Origin: an uncultured Opitutia bacterium
GTDB taxonomy: Bacteria > Verrucomicrobiota > Verrucomicrobiia > Opitutales > Opitutaceae
Direction: 5' to 3'
DNA: 64,000 nt
Assembly: GCA_903825285.1 (NCBI GenBank)
Contig: CAIJZY010000007.1
Location: 124,001 to 188,000 of the forward strand
Position 1 is the stretch's first letter. Each line of letters starts with the position of its first letter. The translations under genes and the position numbers were made by a program. Below, one piece after another: positions 1 to 9,422 of the stretch. Under the pieces are notes generated by a model. The model did not search any database. It was not told where the DNA came from and saw only the letters and a program-made list of their open reading frames with translations.

Positions 1-620
1 AGCATCGCCCAGATGGACTTCACGCCCCGGCCGATCCACTCGTCGGCCCGCGCGAAGGAGTCGAGCACGCTGGCGTCCTCCGACCCTTCCTGGAGCAGGA
101 TGTCGTTGGGCAGCGGGATCACGGCGTCGCACACCCGCCGGAGCGCGCCCAGTCCCTCCTCGGCCTGCTTCAGGCGGCGGCCGCCCTCGAAGCTGAAGGG
201 CAGCGTGACGAAGGCGATGACGAGGGCGCCCTGCTCCGCGGCCAGCTCGGCGACGACGGGCAGCGCGCCGCTGCCGGTGCCGCCGCCCATGCCGCCGATG
301 AGGAACACGAGGTCGCAGTCCTTGACCACCGCGGTGATCTTCTCCCGGTCGGCCTCGGCCGCCTCGCGGCCGAGTTCGGGGTCGCCGCCGGCGCCGAGCC
401 CGCGGGTCACGCTCATGCCGATCAGCACCTTGTCCTGCACCGGCGAGCTGGCCAGCGCCTGGTAGTCGGTGTTGAGGACCGCGAGCTGCAGGCGCTCGAG
501 ATTCTCCATCTTGAGCCGGTCGACGGCGTTGGCGCCGGCGCCGCCGACGCCCACCAGCTTGATGGCGAGGTTGCGGTCGGTGAGCAGGGCGTGCTCGAGC
601 GGCAGTTCGTTCAGGTCCAT
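1..620 (-). CDS. ftsZ: Cell division protein FtsZ (N-terminal part, truncated by window edge)
   Basis: Minus-strand translation from ATG at 620: MDLNELPLEHALLTDRNLAIKLVGVGGAGANAVDRL...GGMGGGTGSGALP; the tubulin signature GGGTGSG is present; position at the end of the dcw cluster. Confidence 0.95.
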   Translation of the reverse strand, partial: MDLNELPLEHALLTDRNLAIKLVGVGGAGANAVDRLKMENLERLQLAVLNTDYQALASSPVQDKVLIGMSVTRGLGAGGDPELGREAAEADREKITAVVKDCDLVFLIGGMGGGTGSGALPVVAELAAEQGALVIAFVTLPFSFEGGRRLKQAEEGLGALRRVCDAVIPLPNDILLQEGSEDASVLDSFARADEWIGRGVKSIWAM

Positions 621-666
621 GGGCGCAGGCGGTGGGTCGGGTGGAAAATCGCGGGGCGGGCCGGCA

Positions 667-1881
667 TCAGCTGCTCGCAAAGAGCCGCTTCACATTGGCA
701 AGGAAGCCGCCGCGGCGGCGGGCGGTGGGCGCGCGCTCGTGCTGGGCGCTGACGCCGTAATAGAGCAGGCCGAGGGCGGTGTTGTTGCCGGGGTCGCGGA
801 GGTTCTCGGCGACCCAGGAGGGCGTCTCGCCGAGATGGGCGGGGACGCCGAAGACCTTCGCGGCGGTCTCGGCGATGCCGGCGAGCTTGGCGGTGCCGCC
901 GGTGAGGACGACGCCGGCGGCGCAGGTCTCGGGGGAGAAGGACGAGCCGAGCTTCTTCTTCACGACCTCCAGCAGCTCCCAGGTGCGCGCCGCGGTGATC
1001 TGCTCGATCGCCTGGCGGGGAAACTGGCGGTCGCCGATGGAGAAGTTGCCGTCGAGCCAGACCTTGTCGGCCTTGTCCCGGGCCTGCACGGTGGCGCGGC
1101 CGAAGCGCAGCTTGAGCTTCTCCGCCTGGCTCTCGGTGAGCCGGAGGCCGATGCTGAGGTCGTTGGTCAGATGCGAGCCGCCCACCGGCACCACGCCGGT
1201 GGTGTGCGGGCTGCCGTCGCGGTAGAGCACGTAGTCCGTCGTGCCCGCCCCGAGGTCGATCGCGAGCACGCCGTGCTGGCGGTCCTCCGGGGTCGTGATC
1301 ATGTGGCCCGAGGCGAGGCTGGAGAGCACGAGCTCGCGCACCTCGAGGTTGAAGCCGCGGATGACGTGGATGTTGTCGGCAAGGCGCTGCTCCTGGCCGT
1401 GCACGGTCCAGTAGCCGACGTCCAGGCGCTGCCCGACGAGGTTCTCCGGCGTACCGGGGACAAGGCGGCCGTCCACCCGGAACGGACGGCGGATGTGGTG
1501 CACGACCATGCGGCCGGCGGGCAGCTCCTTGGCCTTCGCCAGGTCGCTCACCGTGCGGATGTCGGTCGCGTCGATCATGTTGTCCGCGGCCTTCACGTTC
1601 ACCGCCGCCTCGTTGTAGAAGCCCTCGAGGTGCCCTCCGGTCTGCGCGAGGAAGACGACCTCGATGCGCTCGCCGGCGTCGCGCTCCGCCTGCTCCAGCG
1701 CGCTGTGCGTGCACTCGCTCGCGGCCTTGTAGTCGACGACGGCGCCCTTGATGACGCCGCGCGAGGAGCATTCGCCGTGGCCGATGATCGCGAGCTCGCG
1801 GCCGTTGTACTCGCCGACGAGCGTGGTGATCTTGGAGGTGCCGATCTCGACGGCGCCGATGAAAAGGGGACGGGAACTCAC
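667..1881 (-). CDS. ftsA: Cell division protein FtsA
   Basis: ORF 667..2082; probable GTG start at 1881 (VSSRPLFIGAVEIGTSKITTLVGEY); actin-like ATPase motifs (AIDLGAGTTDY, VVLTGGTAKL); C-terminal amphipathic tail GGFLANVKRLFASS; next to ftsZ. Confidence 0.93.
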   Translation of the reverse strand: MSSRPLFIGAVEIGTSKITTLVGEYNGRELAIIGHGECSSRGVIKGAVVDYKAASECTHSALEQAERDAGERIEVVFLAQTGGHLEGFYNEAAVNVKAADNMIDATDIRTVSDLAKAKELPAGRMVVHHIRRPFRVDGRLVPGTPENLVGQRLDVGYWTVHGQEQRLADNIHVIRGFNLEVRELVLSSLASGHMITTPEDRQHGVLAIDLGAGTTDYVLYRDGSPHTTGVVPVGGSHLTNDLSIGLRLTESQAEKLKLRFGRATVQARDKADKVWLDGNFSIGDRQFPRQAIEQITAARTWELLEVVKKKLGSSFSPETCAAGVVLTGGTAKLAGIAETAAKVFGVPAHLGETPSWVAENLRDPGNNTALGLLYYGVSAQHERAPTARRRGGFLANVKRLFASS

Positions 1882-1897
1882 GGTGTGGGGAAAGGGG

Positions 1898-2875
1898 TCA
1901 GTTGCGGTGCAGGCCGGTGAAGAGCGGGCGGGGCGACGACGCCGGGGTGCGGCTCGGCGGGGCCGCGACCGGGTCCGTTGCGGCCGGCGCAAACGCCACC
2001 GGCACCTGCCCGCCGACAGCGAGGTTGATCTCGCGCAGCGCCTTCTCGGGATGCGCCCGGGCGGCGTCGAGGATCGCGTCAAGGTTGGCGAGCTGCCGGA
2101 AAAAGTCCTCGTTCGTGCCGAAGGTCACCGTGAGGCCGTCCTGGGTGAACACGGCGATCTCGCCGTCCGACGCCAGGCGCTCCAGCGACACGCGGCGCCA
2201 CCCGGCATACAGGTGCTCGGCCTCCAGCTTGGCCTTCGCCAGCAGGTCGGACACCGCCGCCATCCCGGCGATGGGCTGGATGACCCCGCCCTGCCGCGAG
2301 AGCGTCACACCGGCGAGCCACGGCAGCGTCTCCACCATCTTCGGATCGTACCCCACGCCCTCGTACACCACGCCGTCGCGCGCGACGAGGAGCGTCAGGC
2401 GGTCGTCCGGGCCCGCCTGCACCTGCAGCCGCGCCACGGGCATGCGCTCGGCGAGCGTGACCGCGAGCGTCGCGGGAAAATTGCGGGTGAGGTTCGCCGT
2501 GCGCACCTGGCCGGAGGCGAGCAGGCGGCCCCGCAGCTGGAAAAGGTCGAGCTCCATCAGCGACGCGCCCTTCGGCACGGCGAGCGTGCGGGCGAGCCAG
2601 GGCTGGTCGAGGACACCGTCGGTGACGAGCACCAGGTCGTGGAGCGGCGCCGATTTCACGGACCCGGGCATTTTCCCGGACGAGTCCGGCAGCGCCGAGA
2701 CCACGCCGTACGCGCCCCAGGCGAGCGCGGCGACGGTCAGGCCGAGCCCGATCGTCTTCACCGCGTGCCGCAGCACGCGCCGGCGGCCCTCCGACGACAT
2801 GGCCCGCGGACTCACCTGCTGGGGGATGTCCTTCCAGTGGCGGGTGGGCGTGAGGTGGGAGGCGGGCGGGTTCAA
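1898..2875 (-). CDS. ftsQ: FtsQ/DivIB-like cell division protein (POTRA-type)
   Basis: 325 aa; N-terminal TM segment then a POTRA-like domain (VLVTDGVLDQPWLARTLAVPKGASLMELDL); located between ddl and ftsA. Confidence 0.8.
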   Translation of the reverse strand: MNPPASHLTPTRHWKDIPQQVSPRAMSSEGRRRVLRHAVKTIGLGLTVAALAWGAYGVVSALPDSSGKMPGSVKSAPLHDLVLVTDGVLDQPWLARTLAVPKGASLMELDLFQLRGRLLASGQVRTANLTRNFPATLAVTLAERMPVARLQVQAGPDDRLTLLVARDGVVYEGVGYDPKMVETLPWLAGVTLSRQGGVIQPIAGMAAVSDLLAKAKLEAEHLYAGWRRVSLERLASDGEIAVFTQDGLTVTFGTNEDFFRQLANLDAILDAARAHPEKALREINLAVGGQVPVAFAPAATDPVAAPPSRTPASSPRPLFTGLHRN

Positions 2876-3807
2876 GGTGAGACGGAGGCGGCCGCTGCGC
2901 CAAAGCGCTGCACCGCGGGTGTGACCATTTCCCTGACCAAGGCCGTGAAATCCAACCCCTCGCAGCGCGCGCTCATCGGCAGCAAGCTCGTTTCCTTCAT
3001 GCCGGGCAGTGTGTTGATTTCCAGCAAATAAAGCTCGCTCGTCCCGGCCAGCATGAAGTCCACGCGCGCGTAGTCGCGGCAGCCGCAGGCCGCGTACGCC
3101 GCCTCGGCCGCGGCGCGCACCGCGGCGGTCGTGGCCGGCTCGAGCGGCGCCGGCGCAAAATACTCCGAGGCGCCCTTGGTGTACTTGCTCGCGTAGTCGT
3201 AAACGCCGGACTTCGGGCGGATCTCCACCACGCCGAGCGCGCGGCGGCCGAGCACGCCGACGGAAAGCTCGCGGCCGAGGATGCGCTGCTCCACCAGCCA
3301 GTCGCCCTGCGTGATCTTCCCCAGCGCCGCGCCGAGCTCGTCCCGGCTCGCCACCAGGCTGAGCCCGACGCTGCTGCCCTCGGCGTTGGGCTTCACCACA
3401 AGATTCGTCCCGAGCTGCGCCACCACGTCCTCGACCGCGGGCTTGGCCCCCGCCATGAACCGCAGGCCCTTCGCCACGCGCACGCCGCGCGCGGCGGCCG
3501 CTTCCTTGGTCCGGGTCTTGTCCATCGTCAGCGCGCTGGCCTCGACGCCGCAGCCGGCGTAGGCGACGCGCGCCGCCTCGAGCAGGCGCTGCATGCCGCC
3601 GTCCTCGCCGAAGGTGCCGTGCAGCGTGGAGAACACCACGTGCCGGGCCGGGTCGAGCCCGGGCGGGAGGGCGTTGGCGGTGAGGTCAAACCACTGCGTG
3701 GGAAACGAGCGGGCAAGGGCGAGCGCGCAGGCCCGGCCGGAGCCGAGGGAGACCTCGCGCTCGGCGGACGTGCCGCCGGCAAACACGGCGATGACGGGGG
3801 TATTCAT
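2872..3807 (-). CDS. ddl: D-alanine--D-alanine ligase
   Basis: MNTPVIAVFAGGTSAEREVSLGSG...VVKPNAEGSSVGLSLV...LLEINTLPGMKETSLLPMSA; ATP-grasp; 4-bp overlaps with both neighbours. Confidence 0.95.
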   Translation of the reverse strand: MNTPVIAVFAGGTSAEREVSLGSGRACALALARSFPTQWFDLTANALPPGLDPARHVVFSTLHGTFGEDGGMQRLLEAARVAYAGCGVEASALTMDKTRTKEAAAARGVRVAKGLRFMAGAKPAVEDVVAQLGTNLVVKPNAEGSSVGLSLVASRDELGAALGKITQGDWLVEQRILGRELSVGVLGRRALGVVEIRPKSGVYDYASKYTKGASEYFAPAPLEPATTAAVRAAAEAAYAACGCRDYARVDFMLAGTSELYLLEINTLPGMKETSLLPMSARCEGLDFTALVREMVTPAVQRFGAAAASVSP

Positions 3808-6092
3808 AGGACATCCTTCCAGTTGCGGCCGTACAGGAGCACCTCGGGCTCGAGGTCCACGCCCTTGGCCTCGCGCACGCGCGCCCGCACGCGGCGGACG
3901 AGCTCGAGCACGTCGCCCGCGGTGGCGGCGCCGCGGTTGACAATGAAGTTGGCATGGACGGGCGAGACCTCGGCGTCCCCCACCCGCGCGCCCTTCAGGC
4001 CGCTCTCGTCGATGAGGCGGCCGGCGGACTGGCCCGGCGGGTTCTTGAAGACGCACCCGGCGCTGGGCTCGCGGGGCTGGGACTCCTGGCGCTTGCGGCG
4101 GTAGACGTCAATCTGGCGCGCCACGGCCTCGCTGGCCGCGGCCGCCGCCGGCCGGAGCCACGCGCCCAGCGCGATGGCGTCGTGCAGCTCGGCGCAGTGG
4201 CGGTAGTCCACGTGCATCGCGGACTTCGGCAGCAGGCGCACCGTGCCGTCGCGGTCCATGACCTGGACGGCGTCCACCACGTCAAACATCCACCCGCCCA
4301 TCGCGCCAGCGTTCATGCGCAGCGCGCCGCCGACGTTGCCGGGGATGCCCTCGAGGAACTCGAACCCGGTCAACCCGGCCTTCGTCGCGAGCCCGCAGAG
4401 ATTCTTCAGGCGCAGCCCCGCGCCGGCCCAGATGCGGCCGTCGGCCGCGGGCGCGAACTCGGCCCACGCCTCGTGCGCCAGCGACACCACCAGGCCTTCC
4501 ACCCCCTCGTCGGGCACGATGAGGTTGGATCCGCGGCCGAGCAGGAACAGCTCCACGCCGTGCGCCGTCGCCGCGCGCCGCAGCTCGGCCAGGTCCGCCA
4601 CCGTCGCGGGCTCGGCGTAGACCCGCGCCGCGCCCCCCACGCGCATGGTCGTCTTCGGCCCGAGCGGCTCCTCGCGCCGGAGGCGGGTCGCCGGCCCGAG
4701 CCGGGGTTGCACCGCCGTCACAAAGGCATCCCAGCGCCGCGCCGCGAGCCACGCGCGCGCCCGGCGGTCAAGGTCGCCCGCCCCGACAAACGCCACCAGA
4801 TCCCCGGGCCGCACCGCGCGTTCCAGCGCCGCAATCACCGCCGCGTCGTCGCCCGGCCGCGCCTCCACCGCCAATGTGGGCGCCACGTGCCGTAGCTCGG
4901 CCGCGAGGTCTGCCGCGCCGCCGCCGCCGGCCGCCGTCTCGCCCGCGGCATAGGTCTCAAGCAGGAACACCGCGTCCGCCACGGCCAGTGCGGCGGCGAA
5001 CTCGGCGCGGAATTGCGCCGTGCGGCTGAAACGGTGCGATTGAAAGACCACCAGGAGCCGGCCGCCGGCGTCCACCCGGCCGCGCAGGTCGCCGAGCAGC
5101 GCCCGGATCTCCGCGGGATGGTGCGCATAGTCCTCGATCACCGTGAGGCCGTCCGCGCGATGCAGCACCGTCTGCCGGCGCCGCACGCCCGCGTAGTCCG
5201 CCAGCAGGTCGGGCCGCAGCCCCGCGCCCATCCGCTGCGCGGCGGCCAGCGCCGCGGTGGCGTTGGCGGCGTTGTAGTCGCCGCGGGCCCGGACCGAGGC
5301 GCTGGTGATGGCAAATTCCCCGCCCAGGCGCAGCCGCATCCGGCCGGCGTCCTCGCCGGCGGGCTCGCCCGCGAACGTGCCGCCGGGCCCGAAGGTCGTG
5401 GCACCCGGCGCGATCCGCGCCGAGCGCGCGCAGCCGGCATGGACGAGCACGCCGCCCGTGGTCCGCGCGAACAGCGCGGCAAACGCCGCCTCGAGCTCCT
5501 CCGGACGGCGGTAGTGGTCGGGATGGTCCCAGTCGAGGTTCACGGCCACGGTGAGCTCGGGGGTGAAATGCGCGATGGTGCCGTCGCTCTCGTCGATCTC
5601 CGCCACCACCCAGTCGCCGCTTCCGGCCTGCGCCGGGGGCGTGTCGTCGGCGAAGAGCCCGCCCAGGATCCAGCCGGCGGGAAACCCCGCGCGGCGCAGG
5701 GCCGTGACCAGCATCGCGGTCGTGGTGGTCTTGCCATGCGCGCCGCAGACGGCGACCAGCCGCCGGCCGCGCAGCACCTCCGCGAGCAGCTCGCCGCGGC
5801 GGACGAGCGGCACGCCCGCCGCAACGGCGGCGGCGTAGGCCGGATGCGCCGGGGCGATCGCGGAGGAATAGGCCACGAGGTCGCAGGCCGCGGGCCGCGG
5901 GCCGACGGCCACGCCGGCGCGGCCGAGCAGCGTGCGCACCTCCGCGCCGAGCGCGTCGTCCTCGCCGCTGACCCGGAAGCCGGACTGCGCGAGGTAGACG
6001 GCCAGCGGTGCCACGCCCATGCCGCCGACGCCAAGGCAGTGGATGCGCTCGACCGGCCGCGCGCAGAGAAGGGGCCGGACGGCGGCGCTCAT
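3804..6092 (-). CDS. murC-murB: Fused UDP-N-acetylmuramate--L-alanine ligase (MurC) / UDP-N-acetylenolpyruvoylglucosamine reductase (MurB)
   Basis: Single frame of about 762 aa from MSAAVRPLLCARPVERIHCLGVGGMGVAPLA; MurC motif CGAHGKTTTTAMLV, then MurB motifs LGRGSNLIVPDEG, EFLEGIPGNVGGALRMNAGA and PSAGCVFKNPPGQSAGRLIDESGLKG with no intervening stop. Confidence 0.93.
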   Translation of the reverse strand: MSAAVRPLLCARPVERIHCLGVGGMGVAPLAVYLAQSGFRVSGEDDALGAEVRTLLGRAGVAVGPRPAACDLVAYSSAIAPAHPAYAAAVAAGVPLVRRGELLAEVLRGRRLVAVCGAHGKTTTTAMLVTALRRAGFPAGWILGGLFADDTPPAQAGSGDWVVAEIDESDGTIAHFTPELTVAVNLDWDHPDHYRRPEELEAAFAALFARTTGGVLVHAGCARSARIAPGATTFGPGGTFAGEPAGEDAGRMRLRLGGEFAITSASVRARGDYNAANATAALAAAQRMGAGLRPDLLADYAGVRRRQTVLHRADGLTVIEDYAHHPAEIRALLGDLRGRVDAGGRLLVVFQSHRFSRTAQFRAEFAAALAVADAVFLLETYAAGETAAGGGGAADLAAELRHVAPTLAVEARPGDDAAVIAALERAVRPGDLVAFVGAGDLDRRARAWLAARRWDAFVTAVQPRLGPATRLRREEPLGPKTTMRVGGAARVYAEPATVADLAELRRAATAHGVELFLLGRGSNLIVPDEGVEGLVVSLAHEAWAEFAPAADGRIWAGAGLRLKNLCGLATKAGLTGFEFLEGIPGNVGGALRMNAGAMGGWMFDVVDAVQVMDRDGTVRLLPKSAMHVDYRHCAELHDAIALGAWLRPAAAAASEAVARQIDVYRRKRQESQPREPSAGCVFKNPPGQSAGRLIDESGLKGARVGDAEVSPVHANFIVNRGAATAGDVLELVRRVRARVREAKGVDLEPEVLLYGRNWKDVL

Positions 6093-7219
6093 GCGGTGGA
6101 GGGCACCGGGGCGGCGGGCGCCGCCGGCGGCGCGCGGACGATGTCCTCGAGGTCGCGGAGCATCAGGTCCAGGGAGTTCTCGCGGTCCATGCGCTCCAGG
6201 TTCGCCCGGAACTTGCGCAGGAGCCAGTCGTTGAAAATCGTGTCCAGCACCTCCGCGTGCAGCGTCGCGAGGCCGTCCTGCTCGACGGCGAGCCCGCCGC
6301 CCTGGCACTCGAAGAACGCGGCGTTGGCCCGCTGGTGGTCGTCGGCCGCCTGCGGGTACGGCACGAGGATCGCGGGCGTCGCGCAGCGGATCAGCTCCGC
6401 GATCGTGCCCGCGCCCGCCCGCGCCACCACGAGGTCGGCGGCGGAGAGCAGCTCGGCGACCTGGTCGCAGAACGGCGTGAAGCGCGCGCGCACCGGTGCG
6501 CCGGTGCGGCTCGGGAGCTCGCGCGACTCGGCGGCGGCGCCCTTGTCGAGGCCGGTGACGCAGTAGACCTGGATGCCCTCGGTGGCGAAGCGGGCCAGGT
6601 GGGCCCGGACCCAGTCGTTGAGCGGGCCGGCGCCCTGGCTGCCGCCGAAGACGACCAGGACCTTCTGGTTGGGATCCAGCCCGAGCGTGGCGCGCGCGGC
6701 GGCCTGGGGCAGCCGGCGGATCTCGCGGCGCACCGGCATGCCCGCGTGGCGCGTGGCCGCGGAATGGACGCTCGCCAGCCGGATGCCCGCCGGGAGATAG
6801 ACGCGGGTGGCGAGGCGGCCCAGAATGCGGATGGCCAGGCCGGGGACGCGGTTCGACTCGTGCAGCGCGACCGGCACGTGGCGCAGGCCCCCGGCGAGCG
6901 CGATGCCGGCGGAGGTGAAGCCGCCGAAGCCGACGATCCCGTCGGGCTGCCGGTCGCGGACCAGGCGGAGGCAGAACAGGAACCCGCGCCCCTGCGAGAC
7001 GAGGCAGCGCACCAGCCGGACCGGCGACCAGGAGAAGCCGGTGCCGGGCACGCGGATGAACTCGAAGTGCGGGTACTTCTCGACCAGCCGCGCATCCACC
7101 CGCTTGTGGCTGATGAGCAGCGCGACGCTGTGACCGCGGTCAACCAGACCCTCGGCCAGCGAGATGCCCGGGGAGAGGTGCCCGCCGGTGCCACCGCAGG
7201 AGATCAGAAAGCGACTCAT
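6089..7219 (-). CDS. murG: UDP-N-acetylglucosamine--N-acetylmuramyl-(pentapeptide) pyrophosphoryl-undecaprenol N-acetylglucosamine transferase
   Basis: MSRFLISCGGTGGHLSPGISLAEGL...VFGGSQGAGPLNDWV...VVARAGAGTIAELI. Confidence 0.95.
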   Translation of the reverse strand: MSRFLISCGGTGGHLSPGISLAEGLVDRGHSVALLISHKRVDARLVEKYPHFEFIRVPGTGFSWSPVRLVRCLVSQGRGFLFCLRLVRDRQPDGIVGFGGFTSAGIALAGGLRHVPVALHESNRVPGLAIRILGRLATRVYLPAGIRLASVHSAATRHAGMPVRREIRRLPQAAARATLGLDPNQKVLVVFGGSQGAGPLNDWVRAHLARFATEGIQVYCVTGLDKGAAAESRELPSRTGAPVRARFTPFCDQVAELLSAADLVVARAGAGTIAELIRCATPAILVPYPQAADDHQRANAAFFECQGGGLAVEQDGLATLHAEVLDTIFNDWLLRKFRANLERMDRENSLDLMLRDLEDIVRAPPAAPAAPVPSTA

Positions 7220-7230
7220 GTTGGGAAAAA

Positions 7231-7312
7231 TTCGAAGCCCGAGGCACGAAATTCGAGGGAAGGATCAGGCGTCGGCAGAATTTCGGATTTCGTGCTGTGG
7301 CCTGCGAAATTC
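7231..7312. repeat. Imperfect inverted repeat with 7-nt phased CGA units, between murG and ftsW
   Basis: Left arm AATTCGA-AGCCCGA-GGCACGA-AATTCGA, right arm AATTTCG-GATTTCG-TGCTGTG-GCCTGCG-AAATTCT; core stem GCACGAAATTCG (7244-7255) / CGGATTTCGTGC (7284-7295), 12 bp with one G-T. Confidence 0.8.
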
Positions 7313-8476
7313 TTAAACAAAGACCTCCTGCATCGCCCGGTCGCGGCCGCCGAGCGTCGCCCGGCCCCACGTCCGCTGCGTGTTCAGGAGCACGCCCAGC
7401 AGCAGGCCCATCAGCAGGAGGTTCGAGAGCCCCGCGCTGATGAACGGCAGCGACATGCCCTTGGTCGGAAAGAGCCCGGTGACGACCCCGAGGTTGATGA
7501 CCGCCTGCAGGCAGATCAGGAGCAGGCAGCCGGTCACGAGCAGGAACTGGAACAGGTTCGGCGCGCGGCGCAGGTGGATGAGCCCGGCGACGAACATCAC
7601 GGTGAACACGACCACCACGCCGAGCGTGAACCACAGGCCGAGTTCCTCGCCCACCACGGCGAAGATCATGTCGGTGTGCGCCTCGGGCAGGAAGTTGAGC
7701 TGCTGGCGCCCCTGCCCCAGCCCGGCGCCGTCCACGCCGCCGGCGGCGAAGGCGGCGAGCGACTGGTAGAGCTGGTAGGTGCCGGCGTTCTTGTTGCCCT
7801 CGACGTCCATGAACGCGGTGATGCGCCGCAGGCGGTTCGGGTTGTGGATGACCAGCACGGTGAAGGCGAGGGCCACCGCGCCGACCGTGGGGAGGATGTA
7901 GCGCCACTTGGCGCCGGCGAGGAAGAGCAGCGCGAGCCCCACCGCGACGAGCAGCGCGGTCGTGCCGAAGTCGGGCTCGAGGATGACCAGCCCGGCGAAC
8001 GCGCCGATGATGCCGAGCGGGTACAGGTAGCCGGGCTTGAACTCGCCGAGGCGCGTCTGGTTGATCGCCAGGTAGTGCGCCACGCAGAAGACCATGGTGA
8101 GCTTGGCGAACTCCGAGACCTGCAGGCGCGCCCCGCCGTAGCCGAGCCAGCGCTTGCTGCCCTTCACCGCGATGCCGAGGTGCGGGATGAGCACGAGGGC
8201 CAGCAGGAAGAGCGTGACCCCGGCGATCCACCACACGTGCCGGCGCAGGTAATCAAGGTTGAGCCGGCTCACGACGAGGCAGAGCGCCGCCGCCGCCGCC
8301 ACGCCGAGCAGCTGCTTGTTGAGGTAGAAGTACGCGCCCTGCTTGTAGGAGGCGCTCGCGCTGAAGAGGATGGTCAGGCCGAGGAACGTCAGGCCGACGG
8401 CGCAGACGATGATGATGGCCACGGGATTGACGACAAACCGGGCACGGGGGGCGCCGGCAGGCAGTTCCAGGGCCAT
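7313..8476 (-). CDS. ftsW: FtsW lipid II polymerase (SEDS family)
   Basis: 387 aa polytopic protein; YLNKQLLGVAAA..., RQQLNFLPEAHTDMIFAVVGEELG, GLFPTKGMSLPFISAGLSNLL. Confidence 0.95.
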   Translation of the reverse strand: MALELPAGAPRARFVVNPVAIIIVCAVGLTFLGLTILFSASASYKQGAYFYLNKQLLGVAAAAALCLVVSRLNLDYLRRHVWWIAGVTLFLLALVLIPHLGIAVKGSKRWLGYGGARLQVSEFAKLTMVFCVAHYLAINQTRLGEFKPGYLYPLGIIGAFAGLVILEPDFGTTALLVAVGLALLFLAGAKWRYILPTVGAVALAFTVLVIHNPNRLRRITAFMDVEGNKNAGTYQLYQSLAAFAAGGVDGAGLGQGRQQLNFLPEAHTDMIFAVVGEELGLWFTLGVVVVFTVMFVAGLIHLRRAPNLFQFLLVTGCLLLICLQAVINLGVVTGLFPTKGMSLPFISAGLSNLLLMGLLLGVLLNTQRTWGRATLGGRDRAMQEVFV

Positions 8477-8489
8477 GATCGCGGGGCGG

Positions 8490-9386
8490 TCAGGGTTTCT
8501 TCGGGGCGGCGGTGTCCTCGACGCTGATCACCGGCGCGTCGTTCGCGGGCTTGGTGCCCGGGCCGGCCTCCGGCGTGTCGGCGGAGACGGAAATCGTCGG
8601 GATCACCGGCGCGGCCGGGGCCGCGGACGCCTTGGCGCCCTTGCCGGACTTCGACGTGGGCGCCTGCCAGCCGGGAATCACCAGCTCCATGCCCGGGCGG
8701 ATCTTCGCGGGGTCCGAGATGTTGTTCGCGGTGGCGAGGTCGCCCATGCGGACCTGGTACTTGCGCGCGATCGCGCCGAGGGTCTCGCCGGGACGCACGG
8801 TGTGCTTCACGGCATCGCCGGCGGCGACGGGAGTCGCGGCCGGGCCGGCCGGGACCTTGGCGGCGCTGGTGGAAACAGCGGTCCTCGCGGCGGCGGTGCC
8901 GGGCGGCAGGGCCTTGCCGGGGATGATGATCTTCTGGCCGAGGCGGACGGAGGCGCCGGGCTTGAGGTTGTTCGCGGCGGCGAGGTCGGAGACGGTCAGG
9001 TGGTTCTTTTTGGCGATGGTCCAGAGGCTGTCGCCCCGGCCCACGGAGTAGGTGCTGGCGGGCGTCACGTCGGCGACAGGCTCGGCCTCGAGCGCGCTCG
9101 CGGCGGTCGTGTTGGGCCGCGTCGGGCTGTAGCGGATGGTCGCGGGCGAGGAGACGGCGGGGGCGTTGGGATCAAAGCCGCCCGGCGCCGCCGCGATGGG
9201 CGAGTCGGCGGACGCGGCCGGGCCCGGCACCGTGATGGCGGGGGGCGGCGGGTCGGACTTCGCGACGGTGTCGGCGGGAGTCGGGGTGGGTTGGGCCGTC
9301 GAACTGCAGCCGGGATTGGCGAAGATCAGGATCAGGGCGAACACGTGGATGCCGACCACGATGCCGAAGACTTTGAGCAGTTTCAT
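8490..9386 (-). CDS. LysM-domain protein with two LysM repeats and an N-terminal lipoprotein-like signal
   Basis: TYSVGRGDSLWTIAKKNHLTVSDLAAANNL and KHTVRPGETLGAIARKYQVRMGDLATANNI; N-terminus MKLLKVFGIVVGIHVFALILIFANPGC (lipobox-like). Confidence 0.88.
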   Translation of the reverse strand: MKLLKVFGIVVGIHVFALILIFANPGCSSTAQPTPTPADTVAKSDPPPPAITVPGPAASADSPIAAAPGGFDPNAPAVSSPATIRYSPTRPNTTAASALEAEPVADVTPASTYSVGRGDSLWTIAKKNHLTVSDLAAANNLKPGASVRLGQKIIIPGKALPPGTAAARTAVSTSAAKVPAGPAATPVAAGDAVKHTVRPGETLGAIARKYQVRMGDLATANNISDPAKIRPGMELVIPGWQAPTSKSGKGAKASAAPAAPVIPTISVSADTPEAGPGTKPANDAPVISVEDTAAPKKP

Positions 9387-9422
9387 AGGGTGAAGTGATG
9401 GTGGGTTGCGTGGGGAATGCTA

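Noticed and set aside
469-1920. 483-aa plus-strand ORF opposite ftsA
   Set aside because: Antisense to a well-supported ftsA; low-complexity translation without domain signatures.
7140-8234. 364-aa minus-strand ORF overlapping ftsW in a different frame
   Set aside because: Alternate-frame translation; the 7313..8476 frame has the FtsW motifs.
5013-8527. Long plus-strand ORFs (517 and 839 aa) opposite murC-murB, murG and ftsW
   Set aside because: Antisense shadow ORFs of strongly supported dcw genes; no motifs and arginine/alanine-biased composition.
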